From positions 1 through 37,458 of the forward strand of contig MUNG01000006.1 of NCBI GenBank assembly GCA_002154585.1: 37,458 bases of DNA, in the 5' to 3' direction. This document shows positions 10,498-20,171 of the stretch, piece by piece (within the stretch, counting starts at the first letter, position 1; each line of letters starts with the position of its first letter). The notes beneath the pieces are model-generated. The model did not search any database and was not told the origin of the DNA. It worked only from the letters and a program-made list of their open reading frames with translations. Position numbers and translations under genes: made by a program. Source of the stretch: Streptomyces pseudogriseolus. Its GTDB lineage: Bacteria > Actinomycetota > Actinomycetes > Streptomycetales > Streptomycetaceae.

Positions 10498-11973
10498 TCA
10501 GCCCGTCAGCGAACGGACGGCGGTCAGGACGCCCAGCGCGGCCAGGCACAGCGGCACCAGGGTGAGCAGGACCGCCGATTCGGTGAGGTCGAGGAAACGG
10601 CCCCAGAAGGGGGACAGGCCCTTGCGGGGGACGACGAGACCGATGGCGGTGACCAGCGCCACGCCGACGACGACGGCCGCCGACAGCCACAGAGTACGCA
10701 GGTCGAGCGCTCCCCTGTCGCCGTGCAGGACGAACTCCGTCAGGGCGTCGGCCGGAGGGTTCAGCACCATCCCGAGCAGCAGCAGCGCGACGGCGCCTAT
10801 GCCGGCGACGAGGGCGCAGGCCACCTGGGAGGTGTAGCGGAACAGGCGGGCGCGGATCAGCATGGACAGACCGGTGGCGAGCGCCAGCAGCTGGGCCCAC
10901 ACGTCGTCCGAGAAGCCCAGCACCGCTGCGGACGCGACGACGACGGCGGACGTGCCGCCCACCAGCCCCAGCAGCATCTCGTGACCGCGCCGGGCCTGCG
11001 CGGCGATGCGTCCGGCGTCGAGGGCCTCGGCGTCCGGCGCCTGGGACGGGTCCGCGTCGAAGTCGTCGTGGAGGGCGGAACGCGGGGCCGCGTACCCGAT
11101 GGGCAGCCGCGCGAAGCGCACCGACAGGCCCGGCAGGAACGCGACCAGACCGATCGCGCAGGGCGCGCACACGGCGGCGGCGTCGGTCGCGGAGGCATCG
11201 GTGAGGATCGTGACGAAGGCGGCCAGGGTGCCCACTCCCGCGAGGAAGGTCGCGGCCACGAACGGCGCGTCCGAGCCGGGGGCGAACGCGAGGAGGGTCA
11301 CCGACGCCACCAGGACGGCCGCGCAGCCCAGCATGAACTGCAGTTTCCCCGGGCCCTGTCCGGCCGGGGCCGCGAGAATCCCGGACCCGGCGACGAGCAG
11401 CAGGGGCAGGGCGCCCAGGCCCAGGGCGACGGCCGTGGCCCGGTCGTCGTAGACCCGCGCGCGGACGCCGGCGAAGGCGGTGAGCAGGAGGCCGATGCCT
11501 CCCGCGACGATGCCGGGCAGGCCGTGCATGTCGTGCCGCACCGGATCGGCGAACCACAGGACGAAGGCGAGCAGCAGCAGAAGCAGGGCGCCCCCGGTCA
11601 GCCCCGCGGCGCGCAGCAGGTCGTCGCTCCACAGGTGCCGGTCGCGGACGACCGCGGAGGCGACCGCGTCCGACACGTCGTCGTGCACGGCGGGCGGCAG
11701 CGAGTGGGCGAACGGCCGCAGGCTGAGGACCTCTCCGTCGAGGACCCTCTCGTCCAGGAGCGTGCGGGCGCCGTCCAGGACCCTGCCGTCGCGCCGTACC
11801 AGGTGATACCCCGTCGGAGTGCCGGCCTGCTGGGTCTGGCCCGTCAGGCGCAGGATCTCCGGGTGGACGTCGGCGACGGGAATGTCCACCGGGAGCGCCA
11901 CGTCGATACGGCTGTCGGGGGCCACCACCGTGACTCTGCAGAACCCCGTCGCCGTGGTCGTACTCACCTTCAC
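10498..11973 (-). CDS. eccD: Type VII secretion integral membrane protein EccD
   Basis: 491 aa. EccD forms most of the membrane vestibule of the ESX channel. An N-terminal ubiquitin-like (YukD-type) domain covers about residues 10-90 (CRVTVVAPDSRIDVALP through GEVLSLRPF), followed by about eleven hydrophobic helices from residue 120 to the end, interrupted by a cytoplasmic loop rich in Asp and Ala around 305-335. The start is GTG at 11973 behind GGGGG; a second GTG two codons later is possible. Divergent from eccC across 156 bp, which should hold promoters for both wings; several TANNNT hexamers are present but none has a convincing -35. Confidence 0.92.
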   Translation of the reverse strand: MKVSTTTATGFCRVTVVAPDSRIDVALPVDIPVADVHPEILRLTGQTQQAGTPTGYHLVRRDGRVLDGARTLLDERVLDGEVLSLRPFAHSLPPAVHDDVSDAVASAVVRDRHLWSDDLLRAAGLTGGALLLLLLAFVLWFADPVRHDMHGLPGIVAGGIGLLLTAFAGVRARVYDDRATAVALGLGALPLLLVAGSGILAAPAGQGPGKLQFMLGCAAVLVASVTLLAFAPGSDAPFVAATFLAGVGTLAAFVTILTDASATDAAAVCAPCAIGLVAFLPGLSVRFARLPIGYAAPRSALHDDFDADPSQAPDAEALDAGRIAAQARRGHEMLLGLVGGTSAVVVASAAVLGFSDDVWAQLLALATGLSMLIRARLFRYTSQVACALVAGIGAVALLLLGMVLNPPADALTEFVLHGDRGALDLRTLWLSAAVVVGVALVTAIGLVVPRKGLSPFWGRFLDLTESAVLLTLVPLCLAALGVLTAVRSLTG

Positions 11974-12129
11974 TGACCCCCTGCTTCGCGGATGCGTACG
12001 CTGCGCTGCGCAACCCTACCGACAAGTCCTGTCACTGGTGGCACGTAGGATCCCCGGTGTGGAGGACGACCGTCACCACGGGGGTGCCGGTGTGCAACCG
12101 ATCGTCCACACAGGGGGATTGATGCCACG

Positions 12130-15100
12130 GTGAGCCAGATCGTCGTCAAGCGCCCACCGCGTACCCTGCCGCCCGAAGTGTCCTCGGACGAGCTGCAACT
12201 GGAAGCTCCTCCCGAGTTGCCGCGCGGGCAGCAGGAGGGCGTCCTCATGCAGGTGCTGCCCACGCTCGGCATGGGCTCGTCGGTGGTGTTCTACTTCGCC
12301 TCCCCCAACGCCCATCCGTTCATGCGGATCATGGGCGTGGTCATGCTGGTGTCGACGGCCGCGATGGTCGTCGCCCAGATCGTGCGCTACCGCAGGGGTA
12401 CGCAGGGGCAAATGGCCGACGTGCGCCGGGACTACCTCCGGTATCTCGCGCAGACCCGCCGCAAGGTGCGCGCGACGGCCCGCCGTCAGCGTGACGCGCA
12501 GTGGTACCTGCATCCCGCGCCGGAGCAGCTGTGGGCGGTGGTCGCCGAGGGCAGCCGGGTGTGGGAACGGCGCGTCGGCGACGCCGACTTCGGGCAGGTG
12601 CGGGTGGGTCTGGGCCCGCAGCAGCTGGCCACCCCGCTGGTCGCCCCGCACACCGCTCCGGTGGACGAGCTGGAGCCGCTGTGCGCCGGCGCCATGCAGC
12701 GTTTCCTGTCCGTGCACGGCCAGTTGGACGGTCTGCCGGTCGCGGTCTCGCTGCGCGCCTTCTACCACGTGACGGTCTCCGGGGATCCGGAGAGCGCCCA
12801 GGCCGCGGCCCGCGCGCTGGTCGCGCAGGCCACCACCCTGCACTCCCCCGACGACCTGGTGCTCGCCGTCGTGACCGCTCCGGGCGCCGTGGCCCGGTGG
12901 GACTGGACCAAGTGGCTGCCGCACTGCCAGGTGGCGGGGTCGTTCGACGGGGCCGGCACGCGCCGTCTCTTCGGGGACGACCTCGGCGAGCTGGAGCAGC
13001 TGCTGGCGAACCGGCTGGAGGGCCGCCCGCGTTTCGGCCGGGACGGTCAGCCGCTCCTCGACCAGCCTCACATCCTGATCGTCCTCGACGGCGGGATGGT
13101 CCCCCCGACGTCCGCCTTCGCCGCCGCCGAGGGCATCCAGGGGGTGACGATCGTCGAGGTCGTTCCCGGCGAGCTGGACCAGCCGCGCGGTGACCTCTCG
13201 GTCGTCGTGCGTCCGGAGCGGCTGTTCCTCGACTCCGGGACCGGGGTCGCCTACGAGGGCGAGCCGGACGGGCTGTCGCTGCCCGCCGCCGAGGCACTCG
13301 CGCGCCAGCTCGCCCCGCTGCGCATGGGCAGCGGGAACGACGACGAACCGCTCCTGGCCAATCTGGACTTCACCGATCTGCTCGGCCTGGGGGACGCGGC
13401 CGCCGTGGACGTCGCGCGGACCTGGCGGCCGCGGTCGACGCCGGAGCGCCTCCGGGTGCCGATCGGGGTCGGCGAGGACGGCCGGCCGGTGATGCTGGAC
13501 CTCAAGGAGGCGGCGCAGGACGGCATGGGCCCGCACGGTCTGTGCGTGGGCGCGACCGGCTCCGGCAAGTCCGAGCTGCTGCGCACGCTGGTGCTGGGCC
13601 TGGCGGTCACGCACTCCTCCGAGACGCTGAACTTCGTCCTGGCGGACTTCAAGGGCGGCGCGACGTTCGCGGGCATGTCCCGGATGCCGCACGTCGCCGC
13701 CGTGATCACCAACCTCGCCGACGACCTGACGCTCGTCGACCGCATGGGCGACGCGATCCGCGGTGAACTCCAGCGCCGCCAGGAGCTGCTGCGCGCCGCG
13801 GGCAACTACGCCAACATCCACGACTACGAGAAGGCCCGCGCCGCCGGCGCTCCGCTCGAGCCGCTGGCCTCGCTGGTGCTCGTCATCGACGAGTTCAGCG
13901 AACTCCTCACCGCCAAGCCCGACTTCATCGACATGTTCATCCAGATCGGGCGCATCGGCCGCTCGCTGGGCGTGCACCTGCTGCTCGCCTCGCAGCGGCT
14001 GGAGGAGGGGCGGCTGCGCGGTCTGGACACCTATCTGTCGTACCGCATCGGTCTGCGGACGTTCTCCGCCGCCGAGTCGCGCGCGGCCCTCGGCGTGCCG
14101 GACGCCTACCACCTGCCGTCCGTCCCCGGATCGGGGTACCTGAAGTTCGGCACGGACGAGATGGTGCGCTTCAAGGCGGCCTACGTGTCCGGCCCGTACC
14201 GCGCGGCAGGCCCGGAGGCCGGTCCCGACCGGGCGCCCGTCGAGCGGCGGCCCGCGCTGTTCACCGCGGCCCCGGTGCCGGTGGTGTACGCGGCGCCGGA
14301 CCCGGACCGCGCACGCACCCCCGAGCGGCGGCAGGAGGACGACGCCCTGGCCGACACCGTGCTGGACGTCGTCGTGCAGCGGCTGGAGGGGCAGGGCGTG
14401 CCCGCGCACCAGGTGTGGCTGCCGCCGCTGGACCGGGCGCCGGCGCTGGACGAGCTGCTGCCCGCGCTGACGGTCTCCGCCGAGCGCGGTGTCCACCCCG
14501 CGGAGTTCCCCGCTCCGGGCGGCCTGACGGTTCCGCTCGGGCTGGTCGACAAGCCCTTCGAGCAGAAGCGGGAGGTCCTCTACCAGGACTTCTCCGCCGC
14601 GGCGGGCCACATGATGGTGGTCGGCGGCCCCCAGTCGGGCAAGTCGACGCTGCTGCGCACCCTGATCGCCTCCTTCGCGCTCACCCACACGCCGTACGAG
14701 GTGCAGTTCTACGGGCTGGACTTCGGCGGTGGCGGCCTGACCGCGGTGGCCGACCTGCCGCACGTGGGCGGGGTCGCGTCGAGGCTCGACCCGGAGCGGG
14801 TGCGGCGCACCGTCGCCGAGGTCGCCGGCATCCTCAACCGCCGCGAGCAGTTCTTCCGCGCCCAGGGCATCGACTCGATCGCCACGTACCGCCGGCGCCG
14901 CGCTGCGGGCGACCTGCCCGGGGAGGCGTGGGGGGACGTCTTCCTCGTCATCGACGGCTGGGGCACCTTCCGCAACAACTACGAGGGCCTCGAGGGCGTC
15001 GTCAACGACATCGCCGCCCGGGGCCTGGGCTACGGCGTCCATGTGGTCCTGTCCGCCTCCCGCTACATGGAGGTGCGCGCGGTGCTCAAGGACCAGATCC

Positions 15101-16092
15101 TCGGACGCCTGGAACTGCGCCTCGGCGACGCCATGGACTCCGAGTTCGACCGCAAGGTCGCCATGAACGTGCCGACCGGGGTGCCGGGGCGTGGTCAAGT
15201 TCCCGCCAAGTTGCACTTCATGACGGCCATGCCGCGAATCGACTCGTCCGCCGAGCCCGAGAACCTGGCCGACGCCACGGCGCAGCTCGTCCGGGCGGTC
15301 AAGGAGAACTGGCAGGGTCCGCCGGCCCCGACCGTGCGTCTGCTCCCCCGCAAGCTGCCCGCCGACCAGCTGCCCAAGGGCTTCGAGTTCCCGCAGCACG
15401 GCATCGCGATCGGCATCGACGAGGCCAGTCTGGAGCCGGTGTTCGTCGACTTCGACACCGACCCCTTCTTCCTCGTCTTCGGGGAGAGCGAGTCCGGCAA
15501 GACCAACCTGCTGCGTCTGATCACCAAGCAGATCGCGGAGCGGTACACGCCCGCCGAGGCGCGGATCGTCGTCGGCGACTACCGGCGCACGATGCTGGAG
15601 GCGGTGCCGGAGAGCCACCTGCTCGAATACGCCCCCATGGCGTCGGCGATGCAGGTGCACATGGACGCCGTACGGCAGTTCATGGAGAAGCGGGCGCCCA
15701 AGCCGGACATCACCCCGCAGCAGCTGCGCGACCGGAGCTGGTGGAGCGGCCCGCAGCTGTTCGTCGTCGTCGACGACCACGAACTCGTCGCGACCAGCTC
15801 CGGCAACCCGCTGGGGCAGCTGGTGGAGCACCTGCCCTTCGCGCGTGACGTGGGCGTGAAGTTCGTCATCGCGCGCAGCTCGGCCGGGGCGTCCCGGGCG
15901 ATGTACGAGTCGTTCATGCAGCGCCTGAAGGAGCTGGGCGCCCAGGGTGTGATCCTTTCGGGTGATCCGAGCGAGGGCGACATCCTCGGCAATGTGCGCG
16001 CCCGGCCCATGCCGCCGGGGCGTGGCGTGTTCGTCTCACGCAAGCGCGGTACGCCGCTGATTCAGGTGGGCTTGCTTCCGCAACGGCATTAG
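12130..16092 (+). CDS. eccC: Type VII secretion ATPase EccC (fused EccCa/EccCb)
   Basis: 1320 aa. EccC is the FtsK/SpoIIIE-type motor that recognises WXG100 substrates and drives export. Two N-terminal membrane helices lie at about 38-58 and 64-86. Three ATPase domains follow in a single chain. D1 has Walker A GATGSGKS (474-481) and Walker B ending VIDEF (585-589). D2 has GGPQSGKST (832-840), with VIDGW (940-944) at its Walker B, glycine replacing the catalytic glutamate. D3 has GESESGKTN (1118-1126) and VVVDDHE at Walker B. GTG start behind AGGGGGA. D1 looks catalytically intact; D2 lacks the glutamate, in line with the family, where D2 and D3 mainly bind substrate and nucleotide. Confidence 0.96.
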   Translation: MSQIVVKRPPRTLPPEVSSDELQLEAPPELPRGQQEGVLMQVLPTLGMGSSVVFYFASPNAHPFMRIMGVVMLVSTAAMVVAQIVRYRRGTQGQMADVRRDYLRYLAQTRRKVRATARRQRDAQWYLHPAPEQLWAVVAEGSRVWERRVGDADFGQVRVGLGPQQLATPLVAPHTAPVDELEPLCAGAMQRFLSVHGQLDGLPVAVSLRAFYHVTVSGDPESAQAAARALVAQATTLHSPDDLVLAVVTAPGAVARWDWTKWLPHCQVAGSFDGAGTRRLFGDDLGELEQLLANRLEGRPRFGRDGQPLLDQPHILIVLDGGMVPPTSAFAAAEGIQGVTIVEVVPGELDQPRGDLSVVVRPERLFLDSGTGVAYEGEPDGLSLPAAEALARQLAPLRMGSGNDDEPLLANLDFTDLLGLGDAAAVDVARTWRPRSTPERLRVPIGVGEDGRPVMLDLKEAAQDGMGPHGLCVGATGSGKSELLRTLVLGLAVTHSSETLNFVLADFKGGATFAGMSRMPHVAAVITNLADDLTLVDRMGDAIRGELQRRQELLRAAGNYANIHDYEKARAAGAPLEPLASLVLVIDEFSELLTAKPDFIDMFIQIGRIGRSLGVHLLLASQRLEEGRLRGLDTYLSYRIGLRTFSAAESRAALGVPDAYHLPSVPGSGYLKFGTDEMVRFKAAYVSGPYRAAGPEAGPDRAPVERRPALFTAAPVPVVYAAPDPDRARTPERRQEDDALADTVLDVVVQRLEGQGVPAHQVWLPPLDRAPALDELLPALTVSAERGVHPAEFPAPGGLTVPLGLVDKPFEQKREVLYQDFSAAAGHMMVVGGPQSGKSTLLRTLIASFALTHTPYEVQFYGLDFGGGGLTAVADLPHVGGVASRLDPERVRRTVAEVAGILNRREQFFRAQGIDSIATYRRRRAAGDLPGEAWGDVFLVIDGWGTFRNNYEGLEGVVNDIAARGLGYGVHVVLSASRYMEVRAVLKDQILGRLELRLGDAMDSEFDRKVAMNVPTGVPGRGQVPAKLHFMTAMPRIDSSAEPENLADATAQLVRAVKENWQGPPAPTVRLLPRKLPADQLPKGFEFPQHGIAIGIDEASLEPVFVDFDTDPFFLVFGESESGKTNLLRLITKQIAERYTPAEARIVVGDYRRTMLEAVPESHLLEYAPMASAMQVHMDAVRQFMEKRAPKPDITPQQLRDRSWWSGPQLFVVVDDHELVATSSGNPLGQLVEHLPFARDVGVKFVIARSSAGASRAMYESFMQRLKELGAQGVILSGDPSEGDILGNVRARPMPPGRGVFVSRKRGTPLIQVGLLPQRH

Positions 16093-16147
16093 GGTGATCG
16101 ACCGAGCACAGAACGGAACGTTCGAGGGGAACGGGGAGGCAGGCCAG

Positions 16148-16669
16148 GTGAGTTCGAACGGGGGCGGCGGCACCGGCGGTGCTCCGGACACGGGGAAGGC
16201 GTTCGACACACTGTCCAACGTCAATCCCGCGATGGCGCTGGACATCCAGCACAGCGCCATGGCGGGCTTCAAGAAGCGCGTCGACGACCTGCTGCGGGAG
16301 CTGGACGACTCGGAGGCCGCCCCGACGAAGGTCGGCAAGGACCGCATCGAGCGCGCCCAGCTGGGCTCCGCAGAGTTCAAGGAAGCACAGTTCCTCTACG
16401 AGTCGTACGCCATCGTGCACGACGAGCTGGAGAAACTCTCCAAGGCCCTGGGCGCGCAGATCGAGGGCATGGGACTCGCGGTACAGGCGTCCCGGGTGGG
16501 TTACGAGAACCTGGACGCCGACATCAAGGCGCGGATGAAGGCGGTCAACGCGGAGGTGGAGAAGTACTACGCCGCGGAGCGGGATCCGTACGCCGAGCGG
16601 TCGGCGTCCACGCCGGGCACGCCGGCGTCCGCGCCCGCGCCCGCGTCCGAGGAGGAGGGCGGCTTCTGA
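16148..16669 (+). CDS. ESX-associated helical protein
   Basis: 173 aa from the GTG at 16148, selected because GGGGAGG lies eight bases before it; an earlier in-frame GTG at 16094 has no good ribosome site. The N-terminus is Gly-rich, the middle (from about residue 20) is charged and helical (GFKKRVDDLLRELDDSEAA through AVNAEVEKYY), and the C-terminal 30 residues are Pro/Ala-rich. YYAAE fits the YxxxD/E export pattern loosely. It follows eccC by 55 bp and overlaps the next start by one base, so it is in the eccC operon. I know no firm function; a secreted substrate or chaperone of the ESX system is likely from position. Confidence 0.7.
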   Translation: MSSNGGGGTGGAPDTGKAFDTLSNVNPAMALDIQHSAMAGFKKRVDDLLRELDDSEAAPTKVGKDRIERAQLGSAEFKEAQFLYESYAIVHDELEKLSKALGAQIEGMGLAVQASRVGYENLDADIKARMKAVNAEVEKYYAAERDPYAERSASTPGTPASAPAPASEEEGGF

Positions 16670-18234
16670 TGGGTGAGCAGGCACGCCGCAGGACCCCGCA
16701 GCCGGCCCGCACCGACTTCGAGTCCATGACCCACGAGCAGTTGGTGGCTCTGCTGGACTCGGCCAGCCCGGAGGGCGCTGCGCAACTCGCGACGAAGCTC
16801 TCGAAGGCCTCGTCGACGATCACCAAGATCGGCGACGACCTCATGACGTACGTCAAGGGACTCGAGTGGCAGGGCGAGGGCGGCGACGCCTTCCGCGACT
16901 GGGGCGGCCAGAGCGCCGCCGCGACGCTGCGCCTGGGCCAGTACGCGGAAGTCGCGTCCCGCTGGCTGTCCACGGTGGCCCAGGCGGTCGCCGAGGCCAA
17001 GGCGGCGATCCCCGCGACGTCCGAGACCACGCAGGCCAAGGCCGACCTCGCCAAGGCCCGGAAGACGCTCGCGGCGGCCCAGGACCCGGGCGCCCGCAAC
17101 GACCCCGACGCGCGCAAGCTGGCGCAGACGGCCCAGTCCGACGCGGCGGCCGCGCAGCAGCGGATGGAGGCGGCGCGGGCGGAGGCGATCCAGCAGCTGC
17201 GGAAGCTGGCGCAGACGTACGAGTACTCGGCGTACCAGGTGAACAGCGTGGAGCCGCCTACGTTTTCGCCGCCGGCGCAGCATTTGGGGGCGTCAGGCTG
17301 GAAGGACGAATCCGAACGCGGGCAGGCCCTCACGGTCGGTTCCGAGGGCTCGTCCGCTACAGGCGCACCTGCTGTTCGTGCTGTCGAAGGACTTGGAGGC
17401 GGGGCGTCCGCTTCGGCGCGTCCTGGCGCATCCGTCACTCCTCCGGTTTTCGCCCACGCGCCGAGCACGGAGCAGATCGCTCACTCGCGGCCGGCTGCCA
17501 TGGAGATCGACGGCGTGGCCATGCCGCAGGACACTCGAACCCCGGCAGTCATCAACACGACGGCACCTCCGACCGGCAACGGGCCGCGTCCTGATGTCTC
17601 CCTCCCTGCGCAGCCGATCGCGGTCCCGCCGCCCATGAACCGTGCTGGTGGGCCGGGTCCGCTCAGCCCTCAGCAGGTTTCGCCGACCACTCGGCCACCT
17701 CTGCTACCGGGTCAGGGCAGCAGTGGCGGGGGCGTCCCGCGTGTACCGCGTGAGTCCGGCATTGTCGGCGGGCGTCCGGTGTCCCCCGGGGCGGGCCGGC
17801 CCTCTGCGGGTATTCCCCGGGGAACGGTCATCGGCGCTGAGAGTGGCCAAGGACGTACGCCCATGGGGCGTGTGGCTTCTCCCGGCATGCCTCTGGGCGC
17901 AGGCTCCGTGCCTGGGCAGGGCGCCGGCCCTGGGGCACGACGCCTCGCCTCGGAAACCGGCGGGGTGATCGGCAACCGGCCGGTTCAGCCGGGCCGCGCC
18001 GCTGCACGCCCCTTCACGCCCGGCGGAGCGGGACTGCTGCGTCAGACGGGCTCCGGCGATTCAGGTCATGGACCCGCTGGAGGCCGCACCGGGGCCGGTA
18101 TGCACTCAGCGCACCCCTCGTCCTCGCGTCGAGGCGATCGACAAGACGGCGCCGAGAGGCCGGACTATCTCTCTGAAGAGGACGAAACCTGGGGTCGCAG
18201 GAACCAGCGTGCAGTACCCCCTGTGGTCGACTGA
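16669..18234 (+). CDS. PPE-like WXG protein with long Pro/Gly-rich tail
   Basis: 521 aa. Residues about 15-190 form a WXG/PPE-like helical domain with a WQG turn (LEWQGEGGDAFRDW near residue 67) and a second alanine-rich coiled stretch (KADLAKARKTLAAAQ). Residues about 200-490 are low-complexity Pro/Gly/Ser. The last 26 residues begin RPDYLSEEDETW and end VPPVVD, a tail I recall from many Streptomyces ESX-linked proteins. ATG start overlaps the previous stop by one base. Probably a substrate or adaptor of the secretion system; its placement immediately before a mycosin gene suggests it could be a protease substrate. Confidence 0.75.
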   Translation: MGEQARRRTPQPARTDFESMTHEQLVALLDSASPEGAAQLATKLSKASSTITKIGDDLMTYVKGLEWQGEGGDAFRDWGGQSAAATLRLGQYAEVASRWLSTVAQAVAEAKAAIPATSETTQAKADLAKARKTLAAAQDPGARNDPDARKLAQTAQSDAAAAQQRMEAARAEAIQQLRKLAQTYEYSAYQVNSVEPPTFSPPAQHLGASGWKDESERGQALTVGSEGSSATGAPAVRAVEGLGGGASASARPGASVTPPVFAHAPSTEQIAHSRPAAMEIDGVAMPQDTRTPAVINTTAPPTGNGPRPDVSLPAQPIAVPPPMNRAGGPGPLSPQQVSPTTRPPLLPGQGSSGGGVPRVPRESGIVGGRPVSPGAGRPSAGIPRGTVIGAESGQGRTPMGRVASPGMPLGAGSVPGQGAGPGARRLASETGGVIGNRPVQPGRAAARPFTPGGAGLLRQTGSGDSGHGPAGGRTGAGMHSAHPSSSRRGDRQDGAERPDYLSEEDETWGRRNQRAVPPVVD

Positions 18235-18268
18235 GTCGTCCCTCACAAGCTCATACTCAGGAAGGCAC

Positions 18269-19678
18269 ATGCGCACCAGCAGCAAGCGAACCCGGCGACC
18301 GTACTCGTTGGCATCAGCCGCGCTCGGCCTGCTGTTGGTGGGCGTAGCCGCCACACCTGCCCACGCCGAGTCGGTCCGTTCATTGCAATGGCACCTCGAC
18401 GTCATGCGCGCGGACGAGATGTGGAAGGTCAGCAAGGGCCAGGGCATCACAGTCGCGGTCATCGACTCCGGCGTCGACGACTCACTGACCGACATGAAGG
18501 GTCAGGTTCTCGACGGCAAGGACTTCTCGAAGCAACGCGGTGACGAACACACCGATATCGAGGGCCACGGGACCCGCATGGCGGCGCTGATCGCTGCCAC
18601 CGGAGCTCGAGGACCCCTCTACGGCTCCTACGGGCTCGCACCGGAAGCCAAGATTCTCCCCATACGGATGCGCTACGCCACGGAAGACTTCGGACAGGTC
18701 GACAGCAACGCGGAGTACTCGCGGGTCCTGTCGCGGGCGATCCGCTACGCGGCGGGAACAGATGCTCAGATCATCAACATCTCCATGGGCAACCCGAACA
18801 CACCTGGCAGGGAGAACGTCGGAACACCGCAACTCGCCTCGGCCGTTCGATACGCCATCGACAAGGGCAAACTGATCTTCGCGGCTGTGGGCAACAGCGG
18901 AGACACGTCCAATCTGCTGGAGTATCCGGCGGCGACGCCCGGTGTCGTAGGCGTGGCAGCGGCCGACAAGGACGGCAGAGTCCTGCGTTCCTCGCAGAGG
19001 GGGCCTCAAGTCGACCTCGCCGCGCCGGGGAGCGACATGGTCAACGCCTGTCTGGCCGGAACCCAGGTCTGCAAGGGAGGAAAGGGCACGAGCTCGGCCA
19101 CGGCCCTCGCCTCGGCGTCAGCCGCCCTCATCTGGTCCCAGCACCCCGACTGGACCAACCACCAGGTCCTGCGGGTCATGCTGAACACCGCGGGCAAGCC
19201 CGAGAGCGGGGACGAACGCACGGACGCCGTCGGTTACGGCATGGTCCGGCCCCGCATCGCGCTGAAGGACCCGGGCGACCCGGGCCCCGCCGATGAATAC
19301 CCCCTGCCCGACCTGGCAGCGGCCGCCTCGGCGCCTCCGTCGACAGAGAGGCCGTCGTCCCAAGGCAGCAAGGACGGTGACAAGGCAGGTACCGAGACGG
19401 CGGAGCCCGCGGCGTCGGCGTCGGATGACGCGGACGGCAGCGGTGTCCCGTGGGTGGCGCTGGGCCTGGGCGCCGCGGCACTCCTCGCGGCGGCGGTCGC
19501 CGTCCTCACAGTCCGGGCCCGTCGTCGGCGCCCGGCCCCGTTGCCGGCGGCCCCGCCCTTCCCGCCGTCCCCGTACCCCTACGCACCGCCACAACAGCCC
19601 CCGTCCTACGGACCTCCGCCGGGACACATCGCTCCACCGCCACCCGGGGCAGGGCCCGACCAGAGTTGGCATCGCTGA
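18269..19678 (+). CDS. mycP: Mycosin-type subtilisin (MycP), first copy
   Basis: 469 aa. Membrane-anchored serine protease of the ESX family. A basic N-terminus and hydrophobic core end in an AHA cleavage site (31-33). Catalytic residues are Asp66 (VAVIDSGVDD), His100 (EGHGTRMA) and Ser275 (GKGTSSATA), with Asn209 for the oxyanion hole. Cys261 and Cys268 could form a local disulfide. A C-terminal membrane helix (about 403-425) is followed by an unusually long Pro-rich cytoplasmic tail of some 45 residues. ATG at 18269 has AGGAAGG immediately upstream; the open frame further upstream belongs to the shadow of the preceding gene. A second mycosin is encoded at 31503-32756. Confidence 0.9.
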   Translation: MRTSSKRTRRPYSLASAALGLLLVGVAATPAHAESVRSLQWHLDVMRADEMWKVSKGQGITVAVIDSGVDDSLTDMKGQVLDGKDFSKQRGDEHTDIEGHGTRMAALIAATGARGPLYGSYGLAPEAKILPIRMRYATEDFGQVDSNAEYSRVLSRAIRYAAGTDAQIINISMGNPNTPGRENVGTPQLASAVRYAIDKGKLIFAAVGNSGDTSNLLEYPAATPGVVGVAAADKDGRVLRSSQRGPQVDLAAPGSDMVNACLAGTQVCKGGKGTSSATALASASAALIWSQHPDWTNHQVLRVMLNTAGKPESGDERTDAVGYGMVRPRIALKDPGDPGPADEYPLPDLAAAASAPPSTERPSSQGSKDGDKAGTETAEPAASASDDADGSGVPWVALGLGAAALLAAAVAVLTVRARRRRPAPLPAAPPFPPSPYPYAPPQQPPSYGPPPGHIAPPPPGAGPDQSWHR

Positions 19679-19730
19679 GTCCTGCGGCACCGGCGCGATC
19701 ATTCATCAGGGACAGCACGAGGAATCCGAC

Positions 19731-20162
19731 ATGTCATTCGACGAGATGTGGGGCCAGGCCCGCAGCAACGCACTCGCGCGGCAGCAGAGCAGCATGCAAC
19801 TGAACCAGCTGCCCGGCTCCGGTGGCAGCGGGTCCGGCGGCAGTGACTACACGGTGACGTCCCCCGACCTGAAAGCCGTGGGGAACGAGGCGCAGGAGCT
19901 CTTCCACGCGTTCGAGAAGAACGCGTTCCACGCCGGGGCGAACACCGGCACCGCTTCGACCAGCTTGACCGAGGACAACTTCGCAACGGGTTCGGCTCTG
20001 TGGAGCGCGTGGGACACCTGGCGTTCTCAGGCAGAAGCACTGCTCAGCGCCTGCGCCCACATTCACAACCATCTCGAGGACACCGTCTCGACGCATGCGA
20101 AGCACGAAGAGGTCCTGGTGACCAACCTGTCGGTCGAGAAGATCAACGAACACTTCAAGTAA
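19731..20162 (+). CDS. EspC-like small type VII target protein
   Basis: 143 aa, ATG at 19731 with GAGGAA upstream. The N-terminal 40 residues are short and Gly/Ser-rich; the remaining hundred are helical, with a central turn around SALWSAWDTWRSQ and an ending AVSTHAK-like coiled segment. The layout (small helical protein directly before a large effector-like gene, nine bases apart) is that of the small partner proteins that accompany ESX and LXG effectors. Likely co-exported with or guiding the 751-aa product downstream. Family membership is my inference from shape, not from a search. Confidence 0.65.
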   Translation: MSFDEMWGQARSNALARQQSSMQLNQLPGSGGSGSGGSDYTVTSPDLKAVGNEAQELFHAFEKNAFHAGANTGTASTSLTEDNFATGSALWSAWDTWRSQAEALLSACAHIHNHLEDTVSTHAKHEEVLVTNLSVEKINEHFK

Positions 20163-20171
20163 GGCTGCATC

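Noticed and set aside
12073..15831. 1252-aa minus-strand open frame opposite eccC
   Set aside because: Antisense shadow caused by high GC at third positions; eccC motifs fill the plus strand, and the translation is rich in Arg, Gly, Val, His and Asp without any fold.
16094..16147. Earlier GTG start for the 173-aa ESX-associated gene
   Set aside because: No ribosome site at 16094, while GGGGAGG is ideally placed for 16148.
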